The notes beneath the pieces are model-generated. The model ran no database searches. It was not told the origin of the DNA and saw nothing but the letters and a program-made list of their open reading frames with translations. This document shows, piece after piece, positions 1 to 6,977 of a DNA stretch of 50,707 nt (position 1 is the stretch's first letter; every line of letters starts with the position of its first letter). The stretch comes from Duganella lactea (GTDB lineage Bacteria > Pseudomonadota > Gammaproteobacteria > Burkholderiales > Burkholderiaceae_D). The stretch is taken from NCBI RefSeq assembly GCF_009857505.1, contig NZ_WWCP01000041.1:1-50707 (forward strand), read 5' to 3'. The position numbers were made by a program, and so were the translations under genes.

Positions 1-2
1 AA

Positions 3-122
3 GCGGTGATCAGTGCTGTCGTTCACAAACTGACGCATCTGATTTACGGTGTCATCCGTACTGGCAAGCCTTTCGACCCCAAATACTTATCGAAAAAGCT
101 TGCCATTCAAGACGGTATCTGA
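3..122 (+). CDS. IS110-type transposase, C-terminal fragment (cut by window edge)
   Basis: An open frame enters from the left edge and ends at TGA 120-122, giving 39 residues. The pattern (a His-Lys-Leu, then LIYGVIRTGKPFDP, then a short basic tail ending QDGI) matches what I know of the C-terminus of IS110-family transposases (Transposase_20 end). These are DEDD enzymes that use a bridge-RNA-guided recombination mechanism. The catalytic parts would lie outside the window, so intactness cannot be judged. The stop is only 8 bp from the convergent rfbD stop, so the element's right end sits almost on the rhamnose operon. The assignment rests on one short segment and is moderately secure. Confidence 0.68.
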   Translation, partial: AVISAVVHKLTHLIYGVIRTGKPFDPKYLSKKLAIQDGI

Positions 123-130
123 CACCGTTT

Positions 131-988
131 TTAGCGCATGCAGAGCTGCAGTGCTTCCTTCCAGTGGGGCAGGTGGCAGAAGCGCGTCATCAGGCGTTCC
201 GATGACATCACCGAGTAGGTCGGACGTTTGGCCGGCGTCGGGTACTCGGCGCTGGTGATCGGCAGCACGTTGCAGCTCAGGCCGGCCTCTTCGACGATGG
301 CCTGGGTGAACTCATGCCAGGTGGTCTGGCCCTGCGCGCTCAGGTGGTAGATGCCGCTGTTCTGCACCCACCACTCGCGCCCGCCGGCGTGCGCCTGCGA
401 CAGCACTTGCGCCGTGACGTCGGCGATGGTGCGGCTCCACGTCGGCGCGCCGTGCTGGTCGGCCACCACCTTCAGCTCGTCACGCTCTTTGGCCAGCCGC
501 AGCATGGTCAGCAGGAAGTTCTTGCCGCGCGTGCCGTACACCCAGCTGGTGCGGAAGATCAGGTGCGGAATGCCGGCCGCGGCGATCGCCTGTTCGCCAG
601 CCAGCTTGCTGGCGCCGTAGACGTTGACCGGGCCGAGCGGGTCGTCCTCCACGCGCGCCGATGGCTGCGTGCCGTCGAATACATAGTCGGTGGAGTAGTG
701 CACCAGCGCCGCCCCCAGCGCCCGCGCTTCCTCGGCCATGACGCCCGGCGCCTCGGCGTTGATGCGGTGCGCCAGCGCCGGCTCGCTCTCGGCCTTGTCG
801 ACCGCCGTGTAGGCGGCCGGATTGACGATCAGCCGCGGCTTGACGCGGCGGATGACGTCGCGCACCTGGTCCAGGTCGGACAGGTCCATGACCTGGCGGT
901 CGACCGCCACCACCTCGCCCACGCCCTGCAGGCTGCGCGCCAGCTCGTAGCCAACCTGGCCGGTGCTACCGGTCAGCAGCACCTTCAT
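131..988 (-). CDS. rfbD: dTDP-4-dehydrorhamnose reductase RfbD (RmlD)
   Basis: Catalyses the last step of dTDP-L-rhamnose synthesis, NAD(P)H reduction of dTDP-4-dehydrorhamnose, in the cytoplasm. The 285-residue protein has an SDR Rossmann start (GSTGQVG at 7-13), the STDYVFDG block at 99-106 and the catalytic YGASK pair (Tyr124, Lys128). The open frame runs further upstream, but the ATG at 988 lies in an ATGA overlap with the rfbC stop and gives the normal family start (MKVLLTG). It is the last gene of rfbBACD. The C-terminus (ending LCMR) looks complete even though a transposase fragment lies 8 bp beyond the stop. No terminator is visible in that gap. Confidence 0.95.
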   Translation of the reverse strand: MKVLLTGSTGQVGYELARSLQGVGEVVAVDRQVMDLSDLDQVRDVIRRVKPRLIVNPAAYTAVDKAESEPALAHRINAEAPGVMAEEARALGAALVHYSTDYVFDGTQPSARVEDDPLGPVNVYGASKLAGEQAIAAAGIPHLIFRTSWVYGTRGKNFLLTMLRLAKERDELKVVADQHGAPTWSRTIADVTAQVLSQAHAGGREWWVQNSGIYHLSAQGQTTWHEFTQAIVEEAGLSCNVLPITSAEYPTPAKRPTYSVMSSERLMTRFCHLPHWKEALQLCMR

Positions 989-1533
989 GCGAAGACCTCG
1001 GCGTCGGCCAGCAGCTGCGCGGTTTGATCTTTGCCCGACAGCAGCGGCGCCGCGTCCAGCGCCGGCCAGGTGATGCCGATGGCCGGGTCGTTCCACAGGA
1101 TCGCGCGCTCGTGTTCCGGCGCCCAGTAGTCGGTGGTCTTGTACAGGAACTCGGCGGACTCGGAGGTGACCACGAAGCCGTGCGCGAAGCCGGGCGGTAT
1201 CCACATCTGGCGCTTGTTCTCGGCCGACAGTTCAATGCCGTACCACTGGCCGAAGGTCGGCGAACTCTTGCGGATGTCGACGGCGACGTCGAACACGCTG
1301 CCGGCGGTGGCGCGCACCAGCTTGCCTTGCGCTTGCTGAATCTGATAGTGCAGGCCGCGCAGCACGCCTTTCAGCGAGCGCGAGTGGTTGTCTTGTACGA
1401 ACTCGGCGTTCACGCCGGTCAGTTCGGCAAAGCGGCGGGCGTTGAAACTTTCGAAGAAAAAACCGCGGTCGTCGCCGAACACGCGCGGCTCCAGAACCAT
1501 CAAGCCTTGCAGCGGGGTGTGAATCACGTTCAT
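985..1533 (-). CDS. rfbC: dTDP-4-dehydrorhamnose 3,5-epimerase RfbC (RmlC)
   Basis: Epimerises C3 and C5 of dTDP-4-keto-6-deoxyglucose, a cofactor-free cupin enzyme. The 182 residues match the family length. Key features are RGLHYQ with the catalytic base His62, the KLVRATAGSVFDVAVD strand run at 71-86 and Tyr131 in the position of the catalytic acid. Start and stop are shared in four-base ATGA overlaps with rfbA (1530-1533) and rfbD (985-988), so translation is probably coupled along the operon. Confidence 0.95.
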   Translation of the reverse strand: MNVIHTPLQGLMVLEPRVFGDDRGFFFESFNARRFAELTGVNAEFVQDNHSRSLKGVLRGLHYQIQQAQGKLVRATAGSVFDVAVDIRKSSPTFGQWYGIELSAENKRQMWIPPGFAHGFVVTSESAEFLYKTTDYWAPEHERAILWNDPAIGITWPALDAAPLLSGKDQTAQLLADAEVFA

Positions 1534-2429
1534 CGTTGGACTACCTTATCTTCCAGAATTTGCAGCAAATATTGCCCATAATTGTTTTTCTTCAGCGGCT
1601 CGGCCAGCGTGCGCAGCTGCGCGGCGTCGATGTAGCCCTTGCGGTAGGCGATCTCTTCCGGGCACGCCACTTTCAGACCCTGGCGCTTCTCGATGGTGGC
1701 GATGAACTGGCCCGCTTCCAGCAGCGACTCGTGGGTACCGGTGTCCAGCCAGGCCATGCCGCGGCCCATCACTTCCACGTTCAGCTCGCCCTTGTCCAGA
1801 TAGACCTTGTTGACGTCGGTGATTTCCAGCTCGCCGCGCGCCGATGGCTTGATGTTGGCGGCGATGTCGCATACCTGGTTGTCGTAGAAGTACAGGCCGG
1901 TGACGGCATAGTTGGACTTCGGCTGTTTCGGCTTTTCTTCGATCGACACGGCGGTGCGCTGGTCGTTGAACTCGACCACGCCGTAGCGTTCCGGGTCCTG
2001 CACGTGGTAAGCGAACACGGTGGCGCCGTCGGTGCGCTCGGTGGCGCTGCGCAGCAGCGCGTCGAGGTCGTTGCCGTAGTAGATGTTGTCGCCCAGGATC
2101 AGCGCCGACGGCGCGTCACCGACGAATTCGCGGCCGATGATGAACGCCTGCGCCAGGCCGTCCGGCGACGGCTGCACCGCGTAGCTGATGCTGATGCCCC
2201 ACTGGCTGCCGTCACCCAGCAGATCCTTGAAGCGCGGCGTGTCCTGCGGCGTGGAGATGATCAGCACTTCGCGGATGCCGGCCAGCATCAGCACGGTCAG
2301 CGGGTGGTAGATCATCGGTTTGTCGTAGATCGGCAGCAGTTGCTTGGAGACGCTCATTGTCACCGGATACAGCCGGGTGCCGGAGCCGCCGGCCAGGATA
2401 ATGCCTTTGCGTTGGATGGTGCTGCTCAT
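1530..2429 (-). CDS. rfbA: glucose-1-phosphate thymidylyltransferase RfbA (RmlA)
   Basis: Makes dTDP-glucose from dTTP and glucose-1-phosphate, the committed and normally feedback-inhibited step. The 299-residue protein carries the nucleotidyltransferase signature GGSGTRLYPVT near residue 14, a YDKPMIYHPL substrate segment, LGDNIYYG around the metal-binding Asp, and EEKP in the middle. Length is normal for the family (about 290). It overlaps rfbB upstream and rfbC downstream by four bases each. Confidence 0.95.
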   Translation of the reverse strand: MSSTIQRKGIILAGGSGTRLYPVTMSVSKQLLPIYDKPMIYHPLTVLMLAGIREVLIISTPQDTPRFKDLLGDGSQWGISISYAVQPSPDGLAQAFIIGREFVGDAPSALILGDNIYYGNDLDALLRSATERTDGATVFAYHVQDPERYGVVEFNDQRTAVSIEEKPKQPKSNYAVTGLYFYDNQVCDIAANIKPSARGELEITDVNKVYLDKGELNVEVMGRGMAWLDTGTHESLLEAGQFIATIEKRQGLKVACPEEIAYRKGYIDAAQLRTLAEPLKKNNYGQYLLQILEDKVVQR

Positions 2430-3496
2430 TGCTGGCCTTCACGGTTAAAGTAATTGGTTTCCACCCATTTAGCATAGCTCCCCGACTGCACATCGGCCAC
2501 CCATTCCTGATGGTCCAGATACCACTGCACGGTCTTGGCGATGCCTGACTGGAAGGTCTCGGCCGGTTTCCAGCCCAGCTCACGTTCCAGCTTGCGCGCG
2601 TCGATGGCATAGCGGCGGTCGTGGCCCGGACGGTCTTTGACGAAGGTGATCTGGTCGCGGTAGCTGCCCTCGGCCTTGGGTTTCAGTTTGTCCAGCATGT
2701 CGCACAGCGTATGCACGACATCCAGATTGGCCATCTCGTTCCAGCCGCCGACGTTGTAGGTCTCGCCCAGGCGGCCCGCTTCCAGCACGCGGCGGATGGC
2801 GGCCGCGTGGTCGGTGACGTACAGCCAGTCGCGCACCTGCTGGCCGTCGCCGTAGATCGGCAGCGGCTTGCCGGCCTGCGCGTTGGCGATGATCAGCGGG
2901 ATCAGCTTCTCGGGGAAGTGGTACGGACCGTAGTTGTTCGAGCAGTTGGTGGTCAGCACCGGCAGGCCGTAGGTGTGGAAATACGAGCGCACCAGGTGGT
3001 CCGAGGCGGCTTTCGATGCCGAATACGGGCTGTTCGGCGCGAACGCGGTGGTTTCGCTGAACGGTGGATCGTTCGGTCCGAGCGTGCCGTACACCTCGTC
3101 GGTCGAGACGTGCAGGAAGCGGAACGCGGCCTTTTCGTCTTCCGGCAGCGCCGACCAGTAGGCGCGCGCCGCTTCCAACAGGCTGAAAGTGCCGTTGATG
3201 TTGGTGTTGATGAATTCGCCCGGCCCGAGGATCGAACGGTCGACGTGGCTTTCGGCCGCGAAGTGCACCACGGCGCGTGGTTTGTGTTGCTGGAACAACG
3301 CCAGCACTTGCGCCTGATCACAAATATCGCCGCGCACAAAAGTGTGGCGCGCGTCCTGTTTCAGCGACGCCAGGTTGTTCAGATTGCCGGCATAGGTCAG
3401 CTTGTCATAGTTCAGCACAGGCTCGTCCGACTGCGCCAGCCAGTCCAGAACAAAATTAGAGCCTATGAAGCCCGCACCACCGGTCACAAAAATCAT
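2426..3496 (-). CDS. rfbB: dTDP-glucose 4,6-dehydratase RfbB (RmlB)
   Basis: Converts dTDP-glucose to dTDP-4-keto-6-deoxyglucose using bound NAD+. The 356-residue extended-SDR protein has GGAGFIGS at 6-13, the catalytic STDEVYG block with Thr132-Asp133-Glu134, Tyr158 and Lys162 of the YSASK motif, and the late DRPGHDRRYAID segment. It is the first gene of a four-gene overlapping operon (B-A-C-D) for dTDP-L-rhamnose, a precursor of O-antigen or exopolysaccharide; no glycosyltransferase is inside the window. A GGGAA ribosome site precedes the ATG. Confidence 0.96.
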   Translation of the reverse strand: MIFVTGGAGFIGSNFVLDWLAQSDEPVLNYDKLTYAGNLNNLASLKQDARHTFVRGDICDQAQVLALFQQHKPRAVVHFAAESHVDRSILGPGEFINTNINGTFSLLEAARAYWSALPEDEKAAFRFLHVSTDEVYGTLGPNDPPFSETTAFAPNSPYSASKAASDHLVRSYFHTYGLPVLTTNCSNNYGPYHFPEKLIPLIIANAQAGKPLPIYGDGQQVRDWLYVTDHAAAIRRVLEAGRLGETYNVGGWNEMANLDVVHTLCDMLDKLKPKAEGSYRDQITFVKDRPGHDRRYAIDARKLERELGWKPAETFQSGIAKTVQWYLDHQEWVADVQSGSYAKWVETNYFNREGQQ

Positions 3497-3518
3497 TTGT
3501 CATTCCCGCATCAAAGTT

Positions 3519-3548
3519 GAATTAGTTGTAAGTGTGATTTTACGTCAA
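3519..3548 (-). promoter_or_regulatory. candidate sigma-70 promoter of rfbBACD
   Basis: On the minus strand TTGACG (3543-3548) is followed after 18 bp by TAATTC (3519-3524), about 23 bp before the rfbB ATG. The -35 is good and the -10 is moderate. Inference only. Confidence 0.35.
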
Positions 3549-3640
3549 AACAATCTTGTGCTGCGCAAAAAAAATCAGCCGTGTATCAGCGCCGGCGGCG
3601 CTGCGGATTTGCAACAGCCTGCCCGCGACAGGCGAAAAAA

Positions 3641-3664
3641 AACCTCGCGGCGCGAGGTTTTTTA
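3641..3664. terminator. intrinsic terminator for cspA, possibly bidirectional
   Basis: A perfect 8-bp stem (AACCTCGC, loop GGC, GCGAGGTT at 3641-3659) is flanked by an A-run on the left (3634-3642) and a T-run on the right (3658-3663). On the minus strand it ends the cspA transcript with a U-tract. The symmetric flanks would also work on the plus strand. Confidence 0.85.
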
Positions 3665-3682
3665 CATCGGACAGCCTGGCGA

Positions 3683-3886
3683 TTAAGCCGACTGGATGTT
3701 GGAAGCTTGCTTGCCTTTAGGGCCTTGCGTGACTTCGAACTGAACTTTTTGACCTTCTTTCAGGGTCTTAAAACCGTTCATGTTGATTGCGGAGAAGTGA
3801 GCGAACAAATCTTCGCCGCCGTCATCTGGAGTGATGAAGCCAAAACCTTTGGAATCATTGAACCACTTAACAGTACCAGTTGCCAT
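3683..3886 (-). CDS. cspA: cold shock protein, CspA family
   Basis: A 67-residue single OB-fold RNA chaperone. RNP1 (KGFGFI, 13-18) and RNP2 (DLFAHF, 26-31) are intact, as are the aromatic residues Trp8, Phe15, Phe17 and Phe28 that stack on single-stranded nucleic acid. Length is typical. It is a single-gene transcript with its own terminator. A leader of about 110 nt is predicted, as expected for a csp gene whose mRNA may respond to temperature. Whether this paralogue is cold-induced or constitutive cannot be told from the sequence. Confidence 0.95.
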   Translation of the reverse strand: MATGTVKWFNDSKGFGFITPDDGGEDLFAHFSAINMNGFKTLKEGQKVQFEVTQGPKGKQASNIQSA

Positions 3887-3930
3887 AAAAAGAACTTTCT
3901 AAATTAAAACAGATCACACGAGCCATAAAA

Positions 3931-3946
3931 GCAAGAAGCTTCTTGC
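3931..3946 (-). promoter_or_regulatory. palindrome in cspA mRNA leader
   Basis: GCAAGAAGCTTCTTGC is a perfect 16-bp palindrome about 45 nt before the cspA ATG. In RNA it would form a 6-bp stem with an AGCU loop. It could be part of a temperature-responsive leader or a protein site; both are inference. Confidence 0.4.
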
Positions 3947-4006
3947 CCCTCTCCTCACGCCCACTTCTTATCAACATGTACATCGCTGCACGAAGCCGAT
4001 AAACGC

Positions 4007-4035
4007 ATTGTTAGCGGACCAAATTTGAAAGTCAA
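4007..4035 (-). promoter_or_regulatory. candidate cspA promoter
   Basis: Minus-strand TTGACT (4030-4035), a 17-bp spacer and AACAAT (4007-4012) predict a start near 4000 and a 5' leader of about 113 nt, consistent with the long leaders of csp genes. Confidence 0.4.
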
Positions 4036-4211
4036 GCAGATTTGTATGCATTTTGCTACTTTTGCGCCAATTGGTGAAAATGCAACTCTTGATTTTGCGG
4101 AATGGGGCGCCATCTGTGACAAGTTCAGAAAACGCGTAAGATGGAAAACAATTGGATATGTGCAGCGAAATGCACATTGCATCAACCCCGAAAGCATTAG
4201 AATATAAGCGT

Positions 4212-4514
4212 ATGGCAACCAAGCATGACACCGAAACCCTCTTGGAGCGGCAAACGCTGAAGCCGCCACCGTTATACCAGGTGGCGTTGCTTAATGACGA
4301 CTACACGCCGATGGAATTTGTGGTCGCGATTATTCAGGAGTATTTCAATAAAGACCGTGAAACCGCCACGCAGATAATGCTCAGTGTTCACCGCTACGGC
4401 AAAGGAGTGTGTGGAGTGTTTTCGAAAGATATCGCCTGTACCAAAGTGGAGTTTGTTTTAACGCATGCGCGCAAGGCGGGCCATCCCCTGCAGTGCGTGA
4501 TGGAGGAAGTATGA
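4212..4514 (+). CDS. clpS: ATP-dependent Clp protease adaptor ClpS
   Basis: A 100-residue adaptor that binds N-degron substrates (N-terminal Leu, Phe, Tyr, Trp) and delivers them to ClpA. The core is clear: the LKPPPLYQVALLNDDYTPMEF stretch (the NDD turn lines the N-degron pocket), then RETATQIML and VEFVLTHARKAGHPL. The ATG at 4212 gives the family-like start MATKHD. No good ribosome site is seen, and an upstream in-frame ATG at 4158 is possible but adds non-conserved sequence. The stop overlaps the clpA start by ATGA, so the adaptor and its unfoldase are co-translated. Confidence 0.93.
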   Translation: MATKHDTETLLERQTLKPPPLYQVALLNDDYTPMEFVVAIIQEYFNKDRETATQIMLSVHRYGKGVCGVFSKDIACTKVEFVLTHARKAGHPLQCVMEEV

Positions 4515-6817
4515 TTGCGCAGGAATTGGAAGTAAGTTTGCACATGGCGTTTGTCGAAGCCCGACAGGCGCGCCACGAGTTCATCACGGTGGAGCACTTG
4601 CTGCTGGCCTTGCTGGACAACCCTTCGGCCGCCGAAGTGTTGCGCGCATGCGCCGTCAACATTGAAGATCTGCGCAAAACGCTCACCAATTTTATTGGTG
4701 ACAACACCCCGACCGTGCCCGGCACGGGCGAGGTCGATACCCAGCCGACGCTCGGTTTCCAGCGCGTGATCCAGCGTGCCATCATGCACGTGCAGTCGGC
4801 CTCCAACGGCAAGAAGGAAGTCACCGGCGCCAACGTGCTGGTGGCCATCTTTGGTGAAAAAGACTCGCACGCGGTGTACTACCTGCACCAGCAGGGCGTG
4901 ACCCGCCTCGACGTGGTCAACTTCATCTCGCACGGCGTGCGCAAGGACCAGCAGTCCGACACCGCGAAAGCGTCGGAAGGCGTGGAGGAGGGCGCGCCGG
5001 CCGGCGAGGGCCAGAGCAAGGAAAGCCCGCTCGACCAGTTCACCCAGAACCTCAACAAGTCGGCCGCCGACGGCAAGATCGATCCGCTGATCGGCCGCGA
5101 AGAGGAAGTGGATCGCGTGATCCAGATCCTGTGCCGCCGTCGCAAGAACAATCCGCTGCTGGTGGGCGAGGCCGGGGTCGGCAAGACCGCCATCGCCGAA
5201 GGCCTGGCCTACCGCATCACCCAGGGCGACGTGCCGGAAATCCTGCAGAACGCCGTCGTGTATTCGCTCGACATGGGCGCGCTGCTGGCCGGCACCAAGT
5301 ACCGCGGCGACTTCGAGCAACGTCTGAAATCGGTGCTCAAGCAGCTCAAGGACAACCCGAACGGCATCCTGTTCATCGACGAGATTCACACCATCATCGG
5401 CGCCGGCTCGGCCTCGGGCGGCACGCTGGACGCGTCCAACCTGCTGAAACCGGCCCTGGCCAACGGCCAGCTGAAGTGCGTCGGCGCGACCACCTACACC
5501 GAATTCCGTGGCGTGTTCGAGAAGGACCACGCGCTGAGCCGCCGCTTCCAGAAAGTGGACGTCAACGAGCCGACCGTCGAGCAGACGGTGCAGATTCTGC
5601 GCGGCCTGAAGTCGCGCTTCGAAGAGCACCACGGCGTCAAGTACTCGTCGTCGGCGCTGTCGACCGCGGCCGAACTGGCGGCGCGCTTCATCAACGACCG
5701 TCATTTGCCGGACAAGGCGATCGACGTCATCGACGAGGCGGGCGCGGCGCAACGCATCCTGCCGAAATCGAAGCAGAAGAAAACCATCGGCAAGACCGAG
5801 ATCGAGGACATCATCTCGAAGATCGCGCGCATCCCGCCGCAGACCGTCAACCAGGACGACCGCAGCAAGCTGCAGACCATCGACCGCGACCTGCGCAACG
5901 TGGTGTTCGGCCAGGACCCGGCGATCGAAGCGCTGGCCTCGGCGATCAAGATGGCCCGTGCCGGCCTGGGCAAGACCGACAAGCCGATCGGCTCCTTCCT
6001 GTTCTCCGGTCCGACCGGGGTCGGCAAGACCGAGGTGGCGAAACAGCTGGCCTTCATCCTCGGCATCGAGCTGGTGCGCTTCGACATGTCGGAGTACATG
6101 GAGCGTCACGCCGTGTCGCGCCTGATCGGCGCGCCGCCGGGTTACGTCGGTTTCGACCAGGGCGGTTTGCTGACCGAGGCCATCACCAAGAAGCCGCACA
6201 CGGTGCTGCTGCTCGATGAGATCGAAAAAGCCCATCCGGACATCTTCAACATCCTGTTGCAGGTGATGGACCACGGCACGCTGACCGACAACAACGGACG
6301 CAAGGCCGACTTCCGCAACGTGATCATCATCATGACCACCAACGCGGGCGCCGAGTCGCTGCAGAAGTCGTCGATCGGCTTCACCAACACCAAGCAGGCC
6401 GGCGACGAGATGGGCGACATCAAGCGCATGTTCACGCCGGAGTTCCGCAACCGTCTGGACGCGATCATCAGCTTCCGTCCGCTGGATGAGGAAATTATTC
6501 TGCGCGTGGTCGACAAGTTCCTGATGCAGCTGGAAGAGCAGCTGCACGAGAAGAAAGTCGAAGCGATCTTCACCGACAAGCTGCGCCAGTTCCTCGGCAA
6601 GAAAGGCTTCGACCCGTTGATGGGCGCGCGGCCGATGTCGCGCCTGATCCAGGACATGATCCGCAAGGCGCTGGCCGACGAGCTGCTGTTTGGCCGCCTG
6701 GTCAGCGGCGGCAAGGTCACCGTGGACATGGACGAGGCGGACGCCGTCAAGCTGGAGTTCCCGGAACCGCCGGACGCGGCGCCGGCGCCACCGCCGGAAA
6801 CCGTCGAAGTCGACTAA
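4511..6817 (+). CDS. clpA: Clp protease ATP-binding subunit ClpA
   Basis: AAA+ unfoldase that feeds substrates into ClpP. The 768 residues (E. coli about 758) contain a Clp-N double repeat (1-145), a first AAA+ module with Walker A GEAGVGKT (Lys225) and Walker B LFIDEIH, and a second module with Walker A GPTGVGKT (Lys506), LLLDEIEKAHPD, then the C-terminal D2-small domain with the NRLDAI sensor region. The ATG at 4511 has GGAGG upstream inside clpS and overlaps its stop. No clpP is present here. The C-terminus ends in a Pro/Ala/Glu-rich tail. A strong terminator follows. Confidence 0.96.
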   Translation: MIAQELEVSLHMAFVEARQARHEFITVEHLLLALLDNPSAAEVLRACAVNIEDLRKTLTNFIGDNTPTVPGTGEVDTQPTLGFQRVIQRAIMHVQSASNGKKEVTGANVLVAIFGEKDSHAVYYLHQQGVTRLDVVNFISHGVRKDQQSDTAKASEGVEEGAPAGEGQSKESPLDQFTQNLNKSAADGKIDPLIGREEEVDRVIQILCRRRKNNPLLVGEAGVGKTAIAEGLAYRITQGDVPEILQNAVVYSLDMGALLAGTKYRGDFEQRLKSVLKQLKDNPNGILFIDEIHTIIGAGSASGGTLDASNLLKPALANGQLKCVGATTYTEFRGVFEKDHALSRRFQKVDVNEPTVEQTVQILRGLKSRFEEHHGVKYSSSALSTAAELAARFINDRHLPDKAIDVIDEAGAAQRILPKSKQKKTIGKTEIEDIISKIARIPPQTVNQDDRSKLQTIDRDLRNVVFGQDPAIEALASAIKMARAGLGKTDKPIGSFLFSGPTGVGKTEVAKQLAFILGIELVRFDMSEYMERHAVSRLIGAPPGYVGFDQGGLLTEAITKKPHTVLLLDEIEKAHPDIFNILLQVMDHGTLTDNNGRKADFRNVIIIMTTNAGAESLQKSSIGFTNTKQAGDEMGDIKRMFTPEFRNRLDAIISFRPLDEEIILRVVDKFLMQLEEQLHEKKVEAIFTDKLRQFLGKKGFDPLMGARPMSRLIQDMIRKALADELLFGRLVSGGKVTVDMDEADAVKLEFPEPPDAAPAPPPETVEVD

Positions 6818-6834
6818 GCCGCATCGTTCCGAAA

Positions 6835-6858
6835 AGCCCGCGCCAGCGGGCTTTTTTT
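6835..6858 (+). terminator. intrinsic terminator of clpS-clpA
   Basis: AGCCCGC, loop GCCA, GCGGGCT followed by a T-tract (to 6858), 18 bp after the clpA stop. Confidence 0.9.
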
Positions 6859-6977
6859 CGCCCGCGTTGCCGGCCCGCCCGTCACTCGCCCTCTGATCTA
6901 CATCAACACCGCCGCATCGCGCGCGGCGCAAGATGGCTGGCATTGGAGCGCCATCAATACCGGCGGCGGAGGATGCG

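Larger units (their letters stand above)
3887..4211. other. intergenic region between cspA and clpS
   Basis: This 325-bp region is relatively AT-rich and lies between divergent genes. It holds the predicted cspA promoter and leader on the minus strand. On the plus strand a weak candidate clpS promoter (GTGACA at 4116-4121, TAAGAT at 4137-4142, spacer 15) can be seen. No convincing protein gene lies here; short open frames exist on both strands but have no recognisable features. Confidence 0.5.

Noticed and set aside
114..127. CGGTATCTGACACCG region as terminal inverted repeat of the IS element
   Set aside because: Only 4 bp pair and IS110-family elements usually lack terminal repeats; the other end is outside the window.
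3497..3512. half of a REP-like GTCATTCC...GGAATGAC palindrome before rfbB
   Set aside because: Only one arm is present and it forms the rfbB ribosome-site region.
4158..4211. upstream extension of clpS
   Set aside because: The extra residues are not conserved in ClpS proteins as I know them; 4212 gives the family-like start.
4394..6943. 849-codon open frame antisense to clpA
   Set aside because: It follows from GC-rich codon use of clpA; its product is Arg/Gly/Val/His-rich without family features.
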